Part shown: positions 9,534 through 24,920 of the stretch, piece by piece
How the letters are laid out: each line of letters begins with the position of its first letter
How positions within the stretch are numbered: the first letter of the stretch is position 1
From: Prostheceraeus crozeri
Taxonomy: Eukaryota > Platyhelminthes > Polycladida > Euryleptidae
Length of the DNA: 64,000 nucleotides
Direction: 5' to 3'
Assembly: GCA_907163375.1 (NCBI GenBank)
Contig: CAJQUW010000926.1
Coordinates: forward strand, 372,001-436,000
Made by a program: the position numbers and the translations under genes
The notes under the pieces: generated by a model
What the model was told of the DNA's origin: nothing
The model's input: the letters and a program-made list of their open reading frames with translations, nothing else
Database searches by the model: none

Positions 9534-12500
9534 AGTCGCCACATTATCATGACTCATCCCTCAAATTTTTTATTCGCAAAAATTTTATTTATTCACAAAA
9601 TACAGATTCAATACTAATTTGTTGAAAGACGTAATTTCCTTGCTTGCTTGTCTCTATGATTATGATATCACTGATGCAGCAACAGAAATCTAGTGCGCGA
9701 AATTGAAGCATGATTTTTGTGGAGCTATGGTAATAATGCTTGAATCTAGACTTACAGTTCTGCTTCGAATAGTAGATGCCTTCGTGCTATCTGCTCCCTT
9801 TTCTTTAACAATTAGTGATCGATTAACAACTATTGGTAATGTTGGTGGGATTTGCTTAAAAACTGACAGATTACAAGCGAAGCTGCAAATCAATGCTAGC
9901 TTTGGCATCTGCCGATACATAACCTAGCATAGCAGATCCACTTTGTGCAAGAAAACAAGCATCAATTATGAGGAAACATAGCTTTTATTTCGTAATAGCA
10001 TCTTGATTGGAGTCACAAACGATATCTTCCTAGCAGCATGCTGCTGTCATGACTTCTTTTTCATTATCACATCAGTACATACTCTCTCTCTGCTTGGTTT
10101 TTCGGCAGACTAAAATTGAGAGCAACATTTGCTTTTGTGTGCAGCAAAACATAATTTACAAAAGCATCTAATTCCATCCACGCAGTCAAGAAATTGACGA
10201 ATGTGTTTATCTTTCATTTATAATAATTGAACTTACTTTGAACTTTTGGAAGAAATCAATTCACCAGGACAGTATTATCAAAAACCGTCCATTATCTTTG
10301 GGTGTTGTTGTCTTTGTTGAAGCCAGTTGATCAATGTCAAGAGCCAATACTGAAAATGGAAATCTGATGCTAATAATCTATCAGAATTCCATCCACTCAG
10401 TTGAGGCAGTGACGAATGTGGGGTTGGTCGGTCATGTTACAACACCATTTGTTAGATGGCAAATCTGAAAGATATTCGACATCAATATAATGAAGGTCGC
10501 AACAATGAGAATATATTCATAGCCGTTGATCATGAAGTGTATAATTATAGTATCAATAGTGCTTTGGCTCTACTAAGACACACTAGATTCATTTTTTCAC
10601 GCACATCTGTAAGTCGATAATTAGGGACGCTGACACTGAGAAGCAAATAGTGGAAGCTGGCTGTTCCTACTACATGCCGAATTTAAAGAGAATCAATATT
10701 CTAACTGCTAAAAATCTAACTGTATCGTGCAATCAGGACAATTGAGTTAAATTCTATGACGTCACAATCAGTCTACGAGAATATATTTTGCCAAACTAAT
10801 TGCTCGAGCAGCAATTTCTGTTTCTCAGATGAATATTCAGAAATTCCCTCTGGTTATGACTTCACTAATGAAAGGTTATTCCAATATCCAGAATAGAAAT
10901 TGCTTTGCCACTTTTCCACTAACAACTCCCGGCGGTTCAATATAAAGATATATTTAGCCTCTTGAGGACAGGTTAGCTCATCTCGTCCTATTTTTAAATG
11001 CCAAATCTGCCCAGGTGGCGCACCTCGTCCTCGGCACTTATAGACTGATTTTCTCATGTGCTCAACTCGGCAGTTGAATAGCAAGGACGAGCTCGTCCTC
11101 CATCCTTAACAGGTTAAATATTATCAGTAATTATGAATTCAGTATCAATATAAACACAGCATAATTCAATATGAAATCAGCAAAATCCAACAGATAAATC
11201 TTACAAAATCAATAAAAATTTATTTCTAAATTACATTTATTAATTAACAGGATCAATTATAATTTGATTTGTTTCTGCTCTTATCGACGAAATCATTAAA
11301 GCACTTCTGTAATAAGCACTGCAATTAAGTAATTGTGCTATAAATTGTACGTACAGTCTAATATTCATTGAGGTAATTTTCTAAGCTTCATCTACTGTGT
11401 GATTACAAAGGCTATTATAGAAAATATCCGAAGAAAATGTTTGATATCAGGCGTTGAAGAAATGTTCACAACCAGTGTAAGAATCACGTTAATCAGATAG
11501 ACTCCTAGAGCATGAATGAAAAATGAAATTTGTAGCGCTAAATTTGAAACCCGTTTATGACTGTTGAGACTACCTATGCAATACCATAGAAAACTACTGA
11601 ATATTCTCTTATTTTCTAAGTGGAAGTATTCCACTACATGCTATCTAGTCACCATCATTAAGTATTTCAATCTGATTATGACATTAAATATAGTTTTATG
11701 GATAATAGAACGGTTGTTTGTTCAAGGCAACGATATTATAAAACCAACCGATGTCTAATGAAATTCAGTGCAATTAGCTTCTTTGTTGAACAAAGTTTGA
11801 GGGAAGAGCACGGGCATAGACACATCAGTTGTCCCTCAAAAAACTTAATAGACAAAAGAAGTGAAAATGAAAAAATTAGATTAGTGATTAAACTGATCTA
11901 GGGAAAGATAAATAACTATACAAAAAGACGACTAAAAGCAGTAATAAACAAAAGACAGAATGGAAAAATATATGGAAAAGTGAAGAAATAGTGAAGGTAT
12001 AGGGAGATAAAAATAGAAGCAATGCTGTAACTACATCCTCCTGCATAATAAAAATCGAGTGAAAATTAAGTGAGTACGTCGTGCTTTTAACTGAAGTTAT
12101 AATTAGTTACAAAGCAACATATTAAACGATTACCTCCTGATAACATGTTACATGCACTGACTGAGGGCAACACAAATACGACTTGTAAAAACTATGAAAT
12201 CTGCGACGTAGTAATTTTAAAAGTGAATTGACTGTGCACTTTAAAAATATTACCATGTGTAGCAGTCAATATAACGGTTGATACCCTCATCCGCAAGTCA
12301 TTTCCATGTAGCAATAATGAAGTTGTGTACTACTTATACACATTGAAATGATCTATAGAAAACGGCAACACCCCATTTTCAAGTGGCAGGTGCTAGGTAC
12401 GATAATAAAGGAATAAATTCAATATTGCTTCATTTGGGTTTACGACTTTTGGGTTGCCTTACTAATGATAAACTGGTATGAAATAAAAATGATTTTTTTA

Positions 12501-12599
12501 ATAAAATTTAAAATATATATATGTATTCAAACATATTTAAATAATGAAATTTTGAAACATATTTAAATAAAAAAATGTTTTGCAGTCTTCAAAAACAAA

Positions 12600-13570
12600 C
12601 TTGAAGCTGTGGAATTTTTCGACTATTTGATTTCTTTGCATAAAAGTATTCAATTTACCATGGAAAATGAACAAGAAAAGCAAATCAAATTTCTCGCCGT
12701 TATTGTACACAAAAATGCAGATAAATTTGAGACTGAATGGACTTTGAAAGACACCAACACCGGTATTTATGTTCCTCCTGTTTATGTTCCTTTCCTTTAT
12801 GTCAAGAGCCAATACTGAAAATGGAAATCTGATTTACGAATCATTTTGATGAATCAATTTGATGGAAATCTGATTATTTACGAATCGTTTGCAAACGTTT
12901 GCGAATCAGGAGCACAAAACTGCTGATATTTACTCCTTCATTTATCGTGCTAAGCGTCTCTCTAGCAAAGATATTTATTTTGAGAGTGCTTGTAATAAAA
13001 TCGCATCTATTGTTTATTAACAATGGTTTTCATACTAAAGTCATCTAGAAAATTAGAGACAAAATTTTGAATTCCGACCTAGTAATGGTCAAAATGATGA
13101 TGATTTGGACCGTGATCGCATATATTGGCGATTACCGTACATCAAAGAAAAAGAAAAGCAAACTCTCAAAACTGTTCACTCGATCAATCGCATCTTGCCC
13201 GACACTTGCAAATTATCTGTCGCCTTCGATACTTTCAAAACGAGAAAATTGTTTCCGAACAAAGATGCCTATGAGTTTCGCCTCTAGTATTGTATACAAA
13301 TTCAAATGTTGGCAAAATGTGACAATTGCTATATTGGCGAGACTCGTAGACACTTTACCACCAGAATTCATGAAAACTTGGAAAGTAGACTAATATACTA
13401 GACTACTATACTTAGTAGACCTAAAGATACTGAGATAACCAAACACGTTCATAGAAATAGCTATGACAATTTCCAGATAGTTTTTCGCACAAAGTACACG
13501 CGCACTGCTGAAAGTCTGATCATGAAACAAATCAATAGTTCAACCTTGATGAACGAACACGAGTCTTCAG
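12600..13570 (+). pseudogene. Penelope-like retroelement remnant (RT tail plus GIY-YIG)
   Basis: The first part (12609-12818) contains FFDYLISLHKSIQFTMENE, QIKFLAVIV and TNTGIYV, matching the late fingers/palm region before the thumb of Penelope reverse transcriptases. After several stops, a RAKRLSSKDIYFE-like segment appears in another frame near 12950. Then 13105-13570 shows a linker (LPYIKEKEKQTLKTV, KLFPNKD) and a GIY-YIG endonuclease core: VYKFKC, a cysteine pair and CYIGETRRHFTTRIHE, split over two frames near 13290-13320. Stops and frameshifts make it a dead copy. Confidence 0.65.
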
Positions 13571-14202
13571 TTCCAATTTTATTGTTTTAACATTTGATTG
13601 AATTCCGCAGTTTCAGACGGAATTGTAAATGCAAATCAGTTTCTATTGTATTGTTTTTAGCATGTACTCAATTTCTGTGGTTTTAGACGCAATTGCCAAG
13701 AGTTCTTTTAGCTTTGACAAGTTCTCAATTGATGTATTTAATGGTTTTATCTGCATTGTAACTTTGTCCTGAAGATATGTCCAATAATGACATGAAATCG
13801 ATCGACCAACACTTTTCGTTTTTATTTTAAAATATTTAAATAAATATGAAATTTTTATAAAAAAATTGACAGTTTTCTTTTCGCATGCAGACATAGAATG
13901 TATCAATAAGCAGATCTGATTATCGTTCACAATATACATTGTCGCATTAAAACCTGGTTTGTGATTTTCAAATCGAAATGCAAATCCCATGACTTTTGTA
14001 ACGTCTGATAGCAGACCGATATTGCATAATAATCACTTCAAAAATTCATTACAGTAAATATTAGTGCGCTTGCATGCATAACGCTCTCTTTCTTTCTCTC
14101 GACTGCCTGAACAAAGTTTTATTTGTTGATGTCAGTGAAAGTAAACAATTTTTGGCATGCTGCACAAAGATGCGCAAAAATTCATTCTTGTTTATTACAA
14201 AA

Positions 14203-16167
14203 ATGAGATAAATTCAATCATAGTAACGTGACATTAGACAGGTAAAATCAATACGGTATGTGAAAGCCAAGAAAAAATATTAAGTTACCAAAGGACTTTA
14301 TCTGTTTCATTGGTTTTCACATACCGTAGTGATTGATTTTGCTTGTCTAATGCAATGTGACCAGATTATTTTTATCCAAAAACCGGGACAAAACCGATAG
14401 GCCTTTACAGATAATGATAGTTGCTGACACAAACAGCGAATTTTAATATATGTTGTTGGGTAATATCGTCAAACCCATACTGTGACAATCATTGAATCTT
14501 CATCCTTACGCGTTATGTAAACTGACTATTGGTAGCCTGCTTTTCAAATACCTGTTATCTGTTTGATTTAACGTTTCATCTAGTTTTCGTTATCCTAACT
14601 AATTCATAGCAGAGGACTGAGAAAGTGGCGAAACATAGTGCACAACCTTCACTTCGATGATGTGACTCAATAATGAACTCCGTATGTGATTTTGGTGTTT
14701 GTTTTTCGTATCTACAGTATGTGGCAATTTAATGAATGCTTTTTCCATTTCCACTAGTTTTTAGTATATTTATTCAATCGGTGTTCAGTCATTGATTGTT
14801 TAACTCGTTATGTTCAGGACTCATTACCTCCTCATTATGAACAATGACGGATTCTTAATATATTTTCATCCATACAGGATGTATAAATAAATGTGTATAT
14901 CTGCAATTGTTTTTCCATAACTTATTATGTAATAATCAATTTCATGATATTTGGTTAATGTTGATCTCTGAAATGTATAATAAAACTTTTTTGGTTTATG
15001 TAGTATTTTGTTTTATTTGTATCTTTTGCTTTCTATGACTGAGAGAATTCGATTCTATTTCGTCGTTGCATGAAGATGTCAACTATATAAATATTTGAAA
15101 CAATTCAGTAATTTTGTCACCAAATGTGAATTGTTTATGTATTTAAAATACTATGACTATATGAACTAAAATACTATTTGTTCATGGAATCGTGAATTTT
15201 CCTCTTTATATCAGAGGTGTTGTCGTGCCTTGTCATTGGTTAAACGCTTTTCAGTCAATGGCAATGACAGCTGCATCATATGGCAAGCTTACATTTCATT
15301 TGTATACTCCAGAATTTCATTTCGTTGGCCTGTTATTTGTGACATCCCTACGAAATTGCTTACGAAACTCGATTGTTTGGAGCGCATCGTCAAGCGTTGG
15401 GGATTCATCACCATTAAGCTTCCACTGAAAGTCAGACTTGATCGAGGCTGTGTCAAATAGATTCGAGAAGTTGCTAATCACGCACACTGTCATCCTCTCA
15501 CATCTTTTTTTATTGTTCGTGCGCCAAATAGGCATGCAAGACACTCTCGCAAATTGTTGATGCCGTTTTGTAAACCTGCGTTCTACAAGTCATTTGTCAG
15601 ATTTTCTTCCGAAACGTGATTTCTTCTGTACACATCTCACCAAAAAAGCTATTTTGTATTTCGATTTATCAACAAAGCATTATATATAAATAAGAAAATA
15701 CACTTTATTTAATGTTTAATCACTTCTGTGTTCACATTTCTGCCTCCCTCAGTAGCATTGTTTCCATATAGTTTTCTTGTACACAATAAGAAACTAATGT
15801 TGTATCGAAACTCTTTATTTATAGTTGAAATGGCAATAAAATCAGAAATGCTGTTTATTTGCGTATTTTCGTATTTTCTGTTTGAATGTATGTCATGCAA
15901 CATTTGCCTTTTTTTAAAAAGTTGAAAAACTGCTGGTATGGCATGTCAAAATTAAGCTTCACATTAGGCATTGCCTTGATCGTATCTGCAAGTGAATTTT
16001 AGCACTGAAACACGGCAAAACCGTAACATGCATCTGTCCCGAAAGATACTTTTGAGACGCCGGGACAAAATCGCCAAAACCGGGAAAGTTCCGGTAAAAC
16101 CAGGACTTATGCTCACGCTGGTCTACTAATGTCACGTTATTGTGATTGAATTTATCTCATTGCAGCG
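14203..16167. mobile_element. Possible non-autonomous element bounded by about 40-bp inverted repeats
   Basis: ATGAGATAAATTCAATCA followed by AGTAACGTGACATTAG at 14203-14243 recurs inverted at 16124-16167. The interior holds no recognisable transposase; a fragment at 15192-15460 is open in two frames but unrecognised. Related CCGGGACAAAA phrases occur inside both ends (about 14385 and 16060). Confidence 0.4.
14227..14362. repeat. Short-looped inverted repeat
   Basis: The left arm GTGACATTAGACAGGTAAAATCAATACGGTATGTGAAA is matched by an inverted right arm ending at 14362 with small indels. The outer part (about 14203-14243) is matched again, inverted, at 16124-16167, so this may be one end of an approximately 1.95-kb element. 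Confidence 0.7.
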
Positions 16168-19100
16168 AACTATCAGTTAGCGCCAACGCTCAGCAAAAAA
16201 GTAAAAATGTATGAATAAGTAACACACACTTGCATGACTATCGTGTCTGATGTATTCTTGATAGCTTAGGTCTAACATTGATAATGAAGAAGGAAATTTC
16301 AAATATAACAATAAATTCCAATTTGTAACAATGAAATATGTTTATCTTCAATGTTACTTCCTTGTTACTCCATTTTCATACAGCCTGTCTAAAAACAGAT
16401 GTTAACGAATCCCGTAAAAATAATGTGATCCTGTGATCTCGGAATTGAAACCTTAGCTGCGTGTACATAACAACTGTGGTCAAAGTAGAATATTTCTCTA
16501 TGAGCAAATTAATTCCGATATTTGATCGATCCCGGGATTGAGCTAACCTGAGGCAATGTAAGCAAAAACTGTGGTCTACTCATCAATTTGCCTCCGAAAA
16601 TCTCAATCCCGGGGGTTGGCTAATTGCTAATCCCAGTTTTGAGTGATTCGCTAATGTTCATTTTGCTAATTTCTCAATCCCAGGATTGGAATTGCCGGTC
16701 TGTAGCAACTAGCAAGGCGCAGCCGTTGCCAGAGTTAACAAGCAGCGAACATATGCTTTGCAATCCTTCTGCTAGAGACAAAGCTGACTCATTCATTCTC
16801 TTCACTTCATAGCATCTGCGTTTCAGTTGATCGGCAGAAGTGCAAGATACTAACCATCAATCGAGCACTGAAAACATATCGGTCTCTCATTGGCTCATTC
16901 CTGACAACTTATCGGTGGACGTGCGCGTATTCATCCTGTGCAGTCCTGCATTATTGTCTATACGATGAAGCAGATGAATCTTCCAACGCTTTATATTCAA
17001 GGTCATCAACACGAGCTGAGTGAAATTGAATGAGTGTTCGAAAGAGACTTGATGCCCGCTGGATTAGGAAACCCATGAGGAATAAGGGAACCAATCTATT
17101 GAGTTCCAGTCGGGATTTCGATTTCGTTAACTGATAATTAATAGAACACAATTTCATTTCATTGCAGTCATTGTTCGATTTCGACGTACTACTTCATATC
17201 ATGAGAATGCTCATGATCCAAAATTTCTTTTGATACGCATGTGGTCACTGGTCACTAATGATGAATATGAACCTGGATATCAGTATACACTAAATATCAT
17301 CCACAAACAAGTTATCCAGTAAAAAAATCAGAAGAAAAAATACAAGTTATATGAGTCATACTTAACATTTTTGCTGTAGAATAACAGCTTCAGTAGTCAG
17401 AAGTACATTTCTGAAAAAATCAAGGGAGGAAACACACTATGGTGTCGGTTTCGATTAGATGATCTATTAAATTGGGCTGCGACATGTTGACCATTAATTT
17501 GATAAAGAAAATCAATATTGTCTTGCAAACATCGCTATGTAGTTGTACAGGATGGAAGCGCCTTGAATATCCTAGGATGGTTTTTGGCAAGTTTCTTAAT
17601 AGCAAAAGTACTATTACCAAAACGTTTTCATAGCTTGTATTTAAAACAAAGAGACTATGTAGGGCATTGTACACCTCGTTTCCTTTATCTTCCAGTTTAC
17701 AACTTTTGTATATACATACACGATGGTGGAAAAGAGTAATTTTTTACCAAGAAATTGCAATTCAATATCAAATGCAATATTATACATGCCTGCAAAAGTC
17801 GCAATATACATATTCATCTTGTACTGATTAGCCACTGAATGGAGCTGCGTTGATGCCCATGAGAAAGTTAAACATAATCCACTGGTCTGCGGGCTGACTT
17901 AGGTTGACAACCTTTGATCTCCATGAATGTGCATTATTTCTCATACGATGATGAAAATCATCACAGCAGCCATTTATAATAGAATATAATGCTTAGTAAT
18001 TCAAATTATTAATTGAAGTTGTCCTAATGAGGACTGATGTCGTTCTCCAATCCGCAAGTGTACAGATACAATGCTACTGCAACCATTGGATTAATCTGTT
18101 TGTGGATTGATTATGTTTGCAATACATAGCTCATTCATCATCAAATAGCTCTTAATCAATATTCGCTAAATAATCATATGATCTGGAACAAGTCATTTCC
18201 AAAATTCTGTTATCGAGGTAACTAATTGTGACACATCGTGAAGAGATAGACCTACACAGAAAGTTGTTGGTCAGCATTCATCACAATTCATCGGAATTTA
18301 TAAAAAGCGAATGACTGATTTCGAATGCATGAATGGATGACTATGAAATAACTTACCCTTTTCAAAAGAGCGGGAAATTGCTTCATTCAAAATTGCTTTC
18401 AATATCAGAGGTGGATGTTGAATTCCTCAGTGCTAGATATCCAATAGGCTGCTTCCATGGGGATGTTGCTCCTCTCAAGTACATAACGAACAGATGGTCT
18501 GCTTGTTTCCTGAAAGATAGTTGGCTGTGTGCGGAGATTGACTCAGAGAATCCTTCTATCTAGTCAATCCAGCGAAAGGACGGGAGGGTAGACATAGCAT
18601 CAAATGCCAGAATTGCAGGCCTAGAACAAAACGCAACACATTAAGTTACCAATTTGATCGCCTACAAATCAGTTTACAATTCGCTGGTTCATTTAGTCTA
18701 GGCTGAAAGTTCACAAGACTTTTAATAGCGGATGCATTAAAAATGTTTAACTTTATTGGCCTTTTTTCATTTGGTCCATCACATATGGTGTATTCGCATA
18801 AATGATAAATTAGTTTAAACCTATTCAGATAGCAGTTGATCGTAAATGGGCAGTATTATTCAATCAGTTCTCTATTTCTCATTTGTTACTTGCGTTTCTA
18901 CGTCATGCGACACATTCACAAATAAGATAAGCTTTCAGAAACTGAATGATTATGACTGATTGATTATGACAATACCGCCATAATTATCATATGCGACTGA
19001 GGGACAAAAATCATCTCAACTTTAGAGCACACAAATATCTTGAAATTGGAGGTGAGCTGCGGCAGAACTACTGACTCACCACAATCTACATATTACACTC

Positions 19101-22100
19101 TGGACCAAATAGGCAAGGGAAAAGGATAAATTTTCGGCATCGAGTATGGTGCCGATTATTTTTGATAAGCGGAAAGACCTCCAGGTCTTTGTCGTGAATA
19201 TGGTGGTGAGCAGAAGCCGAAAACATACGAATTCATGTAGGGCATATATTTCAAACAGCAAAACAGCTTCTAAACAAGGCAAATGCAACACCACCCTCTT
19301 CGTCTCCTCTCGCAACAACTACCACCTTCCAAACACCAAACCCCAAAGTTTTCAGCACAGGGAAGCGCACCTCACCCCCCATCACACAGCTATCCAACAC
19401 AACAACAAAGTAGCTACTTGATACAAACACACACCCATCACGTCGGCACGTACCTAATGCAGACAAGACAACAAATAATTCACGCCATTCATCACAGTTC
19501 ACAAATCAGAACAAACACTCGACTGACGTACACGCAGAACACCAGCACAACTCCGCACCAACAAATCACCCTTCTTAAAAGAATACCTACAATACACAGA
19601 CTCCTCTCTCCACTCTTCACCTCTATGTCCCCTCTGAAAATCACAACCGCACGAAACAAAACACCTCTCCGCTTACACACACATATATACAATGCTCACA
19701 CTATGGGACCTGTGGGTTGCCCCGTCAGCTGGGCATATAGCTCATATGCCGCTGGGAGCAGGCGATTGGCCCGTCCTGATGGCTCATTCTCATTAGCAAG
19801 CAGGTAGTGAGTTGACACCAGCGCCTATATTTAATCATTCTGCAATAAAGGGGATCCCTTGCACCAAGGTCTTTCCGTTTTTTAAAATAAATTGAAAATG
19901 ATTTCCATTAGATTTCCATGACAATCAATGTAAAGGTTGCATTTCGAAAGAGACGGAAAATAGTGAGCTCATCCAAGAACACGCGGATATCACGATGCCA
20001 TTTTAGAATTACAAATTTACAAATCATATAAAATTCCGGAGTCAGATTTCGAAAAGCAAAATTTTCAAATACGATTTTAAGACGAGACATAACTACAGAA
20101 TATGATAGTCTAGCAATACCGATTTCCCTGACGTGAAATTTATAGCTATAGTTTATAGTTCGAAGACAGAAGCTGCTCTTCCGGTAAGCCTACATTTTGC
20201 AGTCTCTACTCTTACGAATATATAATATCCGTCCACATTACTTCCAAGTACAATAGGATGGACCCTCTTTTCGTTGTGGTTGAACAAACGTATTTTAAAG
20301 TTAACCATTCAAATTCGAATGATTGACTGATGGCGGACGATGCTGAATCATGAAAGAAAGATTCCTCGAAGCACGAAAAATTACTTTCTAATTTAAATTA
20401 TACCATTATATGCAGTCGATTGCTAAGTATCAATCACAATATACCTTGTACACATACAATATATGTCACAATACCTTATAATGCTCCTTCATTTATAGAA
20501 CTTACCTCTCTTGTGGCTTTCCTATAGATAGCTTTATTCCGAGCTGCTGGATTAATACAGGGCAGATGAGAGATGTCCGCAAGATGAATTTAAGGGGGCT
20601 TCATAGGTGTAATTCGGGATGGCAAGAAGTGGGATCTGAGATCACGATGCGCAGCTGCGCTCTTAAATGATTGTGACAAACAAAAGTTCTTCAACAATGG
20701 AGACCACCTCCCATTGGCACCAAAGTCACCGTCGCTCCATTGATGAGAAATGAAGTCCTTCTTCAGTTGTGAACTACTCGCACTTGTTATTTTATCTTCC
20801 TTCGTGGTTTTTCTCAACTTCGCGTTTTGAGAGCATATTTTCTGAAAAATCAATTAAATCATGAGTAACAAAATTGAAGATGTTTCATAAATCACGCATA
20901 AGATGTTACTTAATTAGTCATTTGACTGAACTTCATTTTTGTATTGCAAAGTTCTATGATAAATTCTGCGGAAATAGATGAAAGCCAGTCCTAAAACATA
21001 ATGCATAGCAGTAACACAACAGGATAATAGCGATATAATCTTATCAAAATAATAGCATTATTGATAAACCATAACGTAATGATATGCCGGTATATCGCGA
21101 AATCCGTCAATGTAGTGCTCCATGTATGAAAACGAATTCTGATATACATATATAAACGAAAGGTGATTATATGAGCTCTCACAAATTTTCACAGTATAAC
21201 AACAGATACGAGTATTCCTATAGTCTCATAGCAGCGTTTCCCAACCGAGGAGAGATCGCCAGGGGGTTCACGTAGGTCAAGGGATGATTTTATTTTGGGG
21301 GGGGGCGAAACTTTAGGAAATATGCCAGGAGTTCACAAGAGCACCAGAAGCTACTCTTTTTAATACATCCCTACCATACTTCTGCAAATCACTTAGTATA
21401 CTGTGATCGGACGTCATGAACAATCATGATTTTCATCATGATCATTTCACTTTGTTGACTCTAAACCTGTCACCTTGCTGAGCTGTGAGCTACAAGGTTC
21501 GAAAAGGCACGTATTAATTCAAAGACTAAGTTATTCAGCATTGTCAATAAGTTAGAATTCAGGCATAGGAAACTCATGAGACACGACTTCGCGATCACTT
21601 GCCAATTTTGCCATGCTTCCGATCATATGCCATGCGTCCGTGGTTTGATCATCACAGAGCATGTCCTTCCACTCATGAATGACTTCCGGCATCGATTCCA
21701 GGATTTGTAAGAAATGGAAGAAATGCAAAGCTGCCTACCTCAGCCATCTGTTTACAAAGCGTAGCATTGAGAACTGCTACCAAATGGAGCTGGTTGAGAA
21801 TTCGAACGGAGTTGAATGGGCAAGAAGGTCAGGATACACTGAAGTATGCCATCGAAAACCAAGAATATTGTACAACCCAGGTTTGAAAAGTGTACATTTG
21901 GTAACAGTGTCTTCCTTGGAGGTCACACCAGTCTTGAATATGTGGAACCTTAGGAAACTACTTCAGTAATCACAGTACATAATTTAGTCAACCATTGAAG
22001 ATTTGTGGAAATCTGAGAGGACAGCCCACTTAACATCTTCTAGATTCTTCATTATGGAATGACACTGCACCAAAATAAGCAGAAGATTTTATTTGCTTTG

Positions 22101-22826
22101 AATTTTTGAACGAGTTTCATTTGAAACGTGCTATACTTAAAGAAATACATCTCGGTTCTTTTTTATCTACGTGTATATGGTTATCTAGATAATCCAACCA
22201 AGGCTTATAAATCGCTAACTTCCTGAAGCTCATTGGAGCGGCAGCTCTAACTGCATTTCGAAAATTGGATAAAATCCTATTGGAATTCAACTCTGTGACA
22301 TTGATCTTGTATTTTTCTTTAATCGTATATTGAGTACGAGCTATAAACTCTCAGAGCCAATTAATTACATTGCAATTCAATAACTAGGTAAATCAAGGAA
22401 ACCACAAATACCGGTACATGGAAACTATGTACTAAGTCGTCATATTTTAACTCCACAAATTTAGTAGATCTTTCAGACGAATTCAAAGTCCGGATATCTC
22501 GATCTTCAATCCCAGGATTTCAGAAACAAAAAATTAACCAGAATTATTGGACACAAACTTCAATCGGAAACAGACGTATTATTTCGTTCTCCGCATGGTA
22601 AAGCCAGTGAGTACATAGTGCTGAAACCTCACTAGAAATAAGAAATAAAACATCAGGTACATTGAAAATACGATGTCTTGGTATCAATAAGTAGGAGTAC
22701 AAGCACCTCTAATTACAGCTTGAGATTCACATATTAATGTTGGGTAGCTCAACTTCTTCCTCGTCAGTCTTGAAGTAAAATAGTCAGCCATTGTTAGATA
22801 TTTGCAGCAGGAATTGCATGCAGTAT

Positions 22827-23135
22827 ACGAACAGCATATCGCCGTCTAGCAGAAGCGGGCCTGAGGTCATACCGACCTGCTGTAAGAATTCCTCTAAGTA
22901 AGTAATGCGAGAATTTCACACAATGACATTGTTTCACTGCCAATTTTTTTCTCCGCAGGTCTCGAACACAAGCGAAAGCGTGTGGAATGGTGTGAGTAGC
23001 ATCTGTCGTGGAGCACAGAGGAATGGCGTCAAGTGATGTGGACGGATGAATCCCGTTTCACTTTGGATTTTCACGATGGTCGCATTAGAGTGCATCGAAT
23101 GGTTGGTGAGAGGTATTCACCCTGCTGCATATCTG
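22827..23135 (+). pseudogene. Tc1-like transposase fragment
   Basis: The first piece encodes RTAYRRLAEAGLRSYRP, the HTH-end motif of Tc1 transposases. After an insertion or intron-like segment of about 75 nt, the second piece encodes EEWRQVMWTDESRFTL and DGRIRVHRMVGERY, containing the first catalytic Asp context (TDESRF). The rest of the catalytic core is missing and stops are present. Confidence 0.7.
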
Positions 23136-24920
23136 ATGCTATCTTATAATTCATGAGTGTGAGTGGAATAAAGTTCATATATTAGAGTGGAGCATTTTTT
23201 ATGTCAGGCAGTATATATACATATATATACATACATAATCCAAGCAGTATGGGCGACAATTTGTGTTTTGTGAAATTGATCAATATTTGGCTTCCTGTAA
23301 AAATGCCTATCATGGAAGCACATTTCGATCACCCCTATGCATAGAAGGATTTACGCACTAGTGCCTAATCGGAGAGTACTCATTCCAATTAAGTTACCAG
23401 TTACCTTGTACGACTACTGAAATAAGTATATTCGTTACTAAGAATTCAATAGTCTGCAATTCATTAAATTGTTTTCGATACCACAGGAAATCATAACAAT
23501 GTGCATGCAGCTTTAAGTAGAATACAAAATGCATTTCGATTTTTTTGTTTTATCATTCCATAAAGCCATACGAATTAAGAGATGAACAATTCCATAAATA
23601 ACGCACGGGCGTTCTGACACTTAGTCGTCATTTCTCATCATGACTTTATCCATGGAAATTGCACCATACCATGCTAAATTAGTCTGAAATATTAATCACT
23701 TCGAATATTCAAAAGTGCTCCCTCTTTCGACGCTAGAGGTCAAAAGGTCACTGTAAAGCACGGACCACGCAATATGGAAATTTACGGAAAATCTGGTATT
23801 CCACAGATGTCATGATGAAGAAGGAAAGCCTACTTACATGCACCTGCTCTGTCCATGTCCGATGTCCAACCTGCTCGTATATGAACGGATTCAGGCATGG
23901 AGCTTATTTGGCCGTATTTATATTGAACAATTAACAAATACTGCATGACTATACAATTACTGCTGCCTTTCACTCTTTTTGTCATGGATTACTAGTATAA
24001 GAGGTGTTCAAATTTTAGGAAATCCGAAAATTCCTTGACCCTCTGAACAAATTCCCTTGAATCTTGCATTTTTCTGCTCAACGACCCATGCTTTTTTGTG
24101 TTCTCACTAACACAACTTCTTGTTCTAAGTCGACTTATTTTCATTTGCATTGAAAATTAACGACAAGATATCGTGCTATTTCACAGCGTGTGAGAATATG
24201 CAGAGAAAAACGCATGTTTATGAGCTTAAATCTACCGTCATCTAGTAAAACTCAAACTGGAAACTGAAACTTCCAACGTAGATATCATTGATCCTTGGAC
24301 AAAAAAGCACTATAAAATTCATCTGAATTCGAAGTATGATTCCATTATAAAAGGATCGATATGATCGTTCGAAGTTCGAATATCTGAATTCTAAAGAAAA
24401 CATCTATCCTGATTAAAATACTCTTACCAGAAGACAATCTGATTTTATGAAACGCGTATTTACGTAATATAGCATGATAAATCGAATCTATGAATTTCCA
24501 AAAAAATATGAAAGCATGACGGCAGCGACTCTTGCAGCAATTAATACATTTGTTAGTTATTTCATAGCCTGCCTTAAACTAGGGCATTGATACATGACGT
24601 CTTCAGACTGGTCCAAACACACGGAGTAGTTCTTCAATTCATTCAGCTCCTTCTCCAACAGATCTTCGAGTGTGAATATTTCTTGTCCACATTTGAGTCA
24701 TAGAAAAATATTTTAATTAGAGATGACAAAGAATCAAAACTGTCAAAGCGAGTGGTCTTCATTCAAACTAGCTTATTCAATTTGTTTTCATTAGAAAAAC
24801 TCCCGAAAAAAACTCTACGATAAAAGACTGATAGGTGATTCATTTATTAACAGCTGTGTTGACCACTAAAGCTCCGTTGCCGCGTTGCCTACTTTGAACT
24901 CATGTCATGCAAGACGACAT

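Noticed and set aside
9690..9927. Overlapping ORFs on both strands just after the left gene block
   Set aside because: They are short, mutually antisense and without recognisable motifs; no evidence of coding.
15192..15544. Overlapping ORFs at 15.2-15.5 kb as a gene
   Set aside because: Three frames are open at once and none shows a known domain; they probably belong to a non-autonomous repeat.
19283..19807. 174-codon ORF rich in Thr, Gln and His
   Set aside because: It arises from a CA-rich low-complexity stretch; there is no domain, and the antisense frames are equally open.
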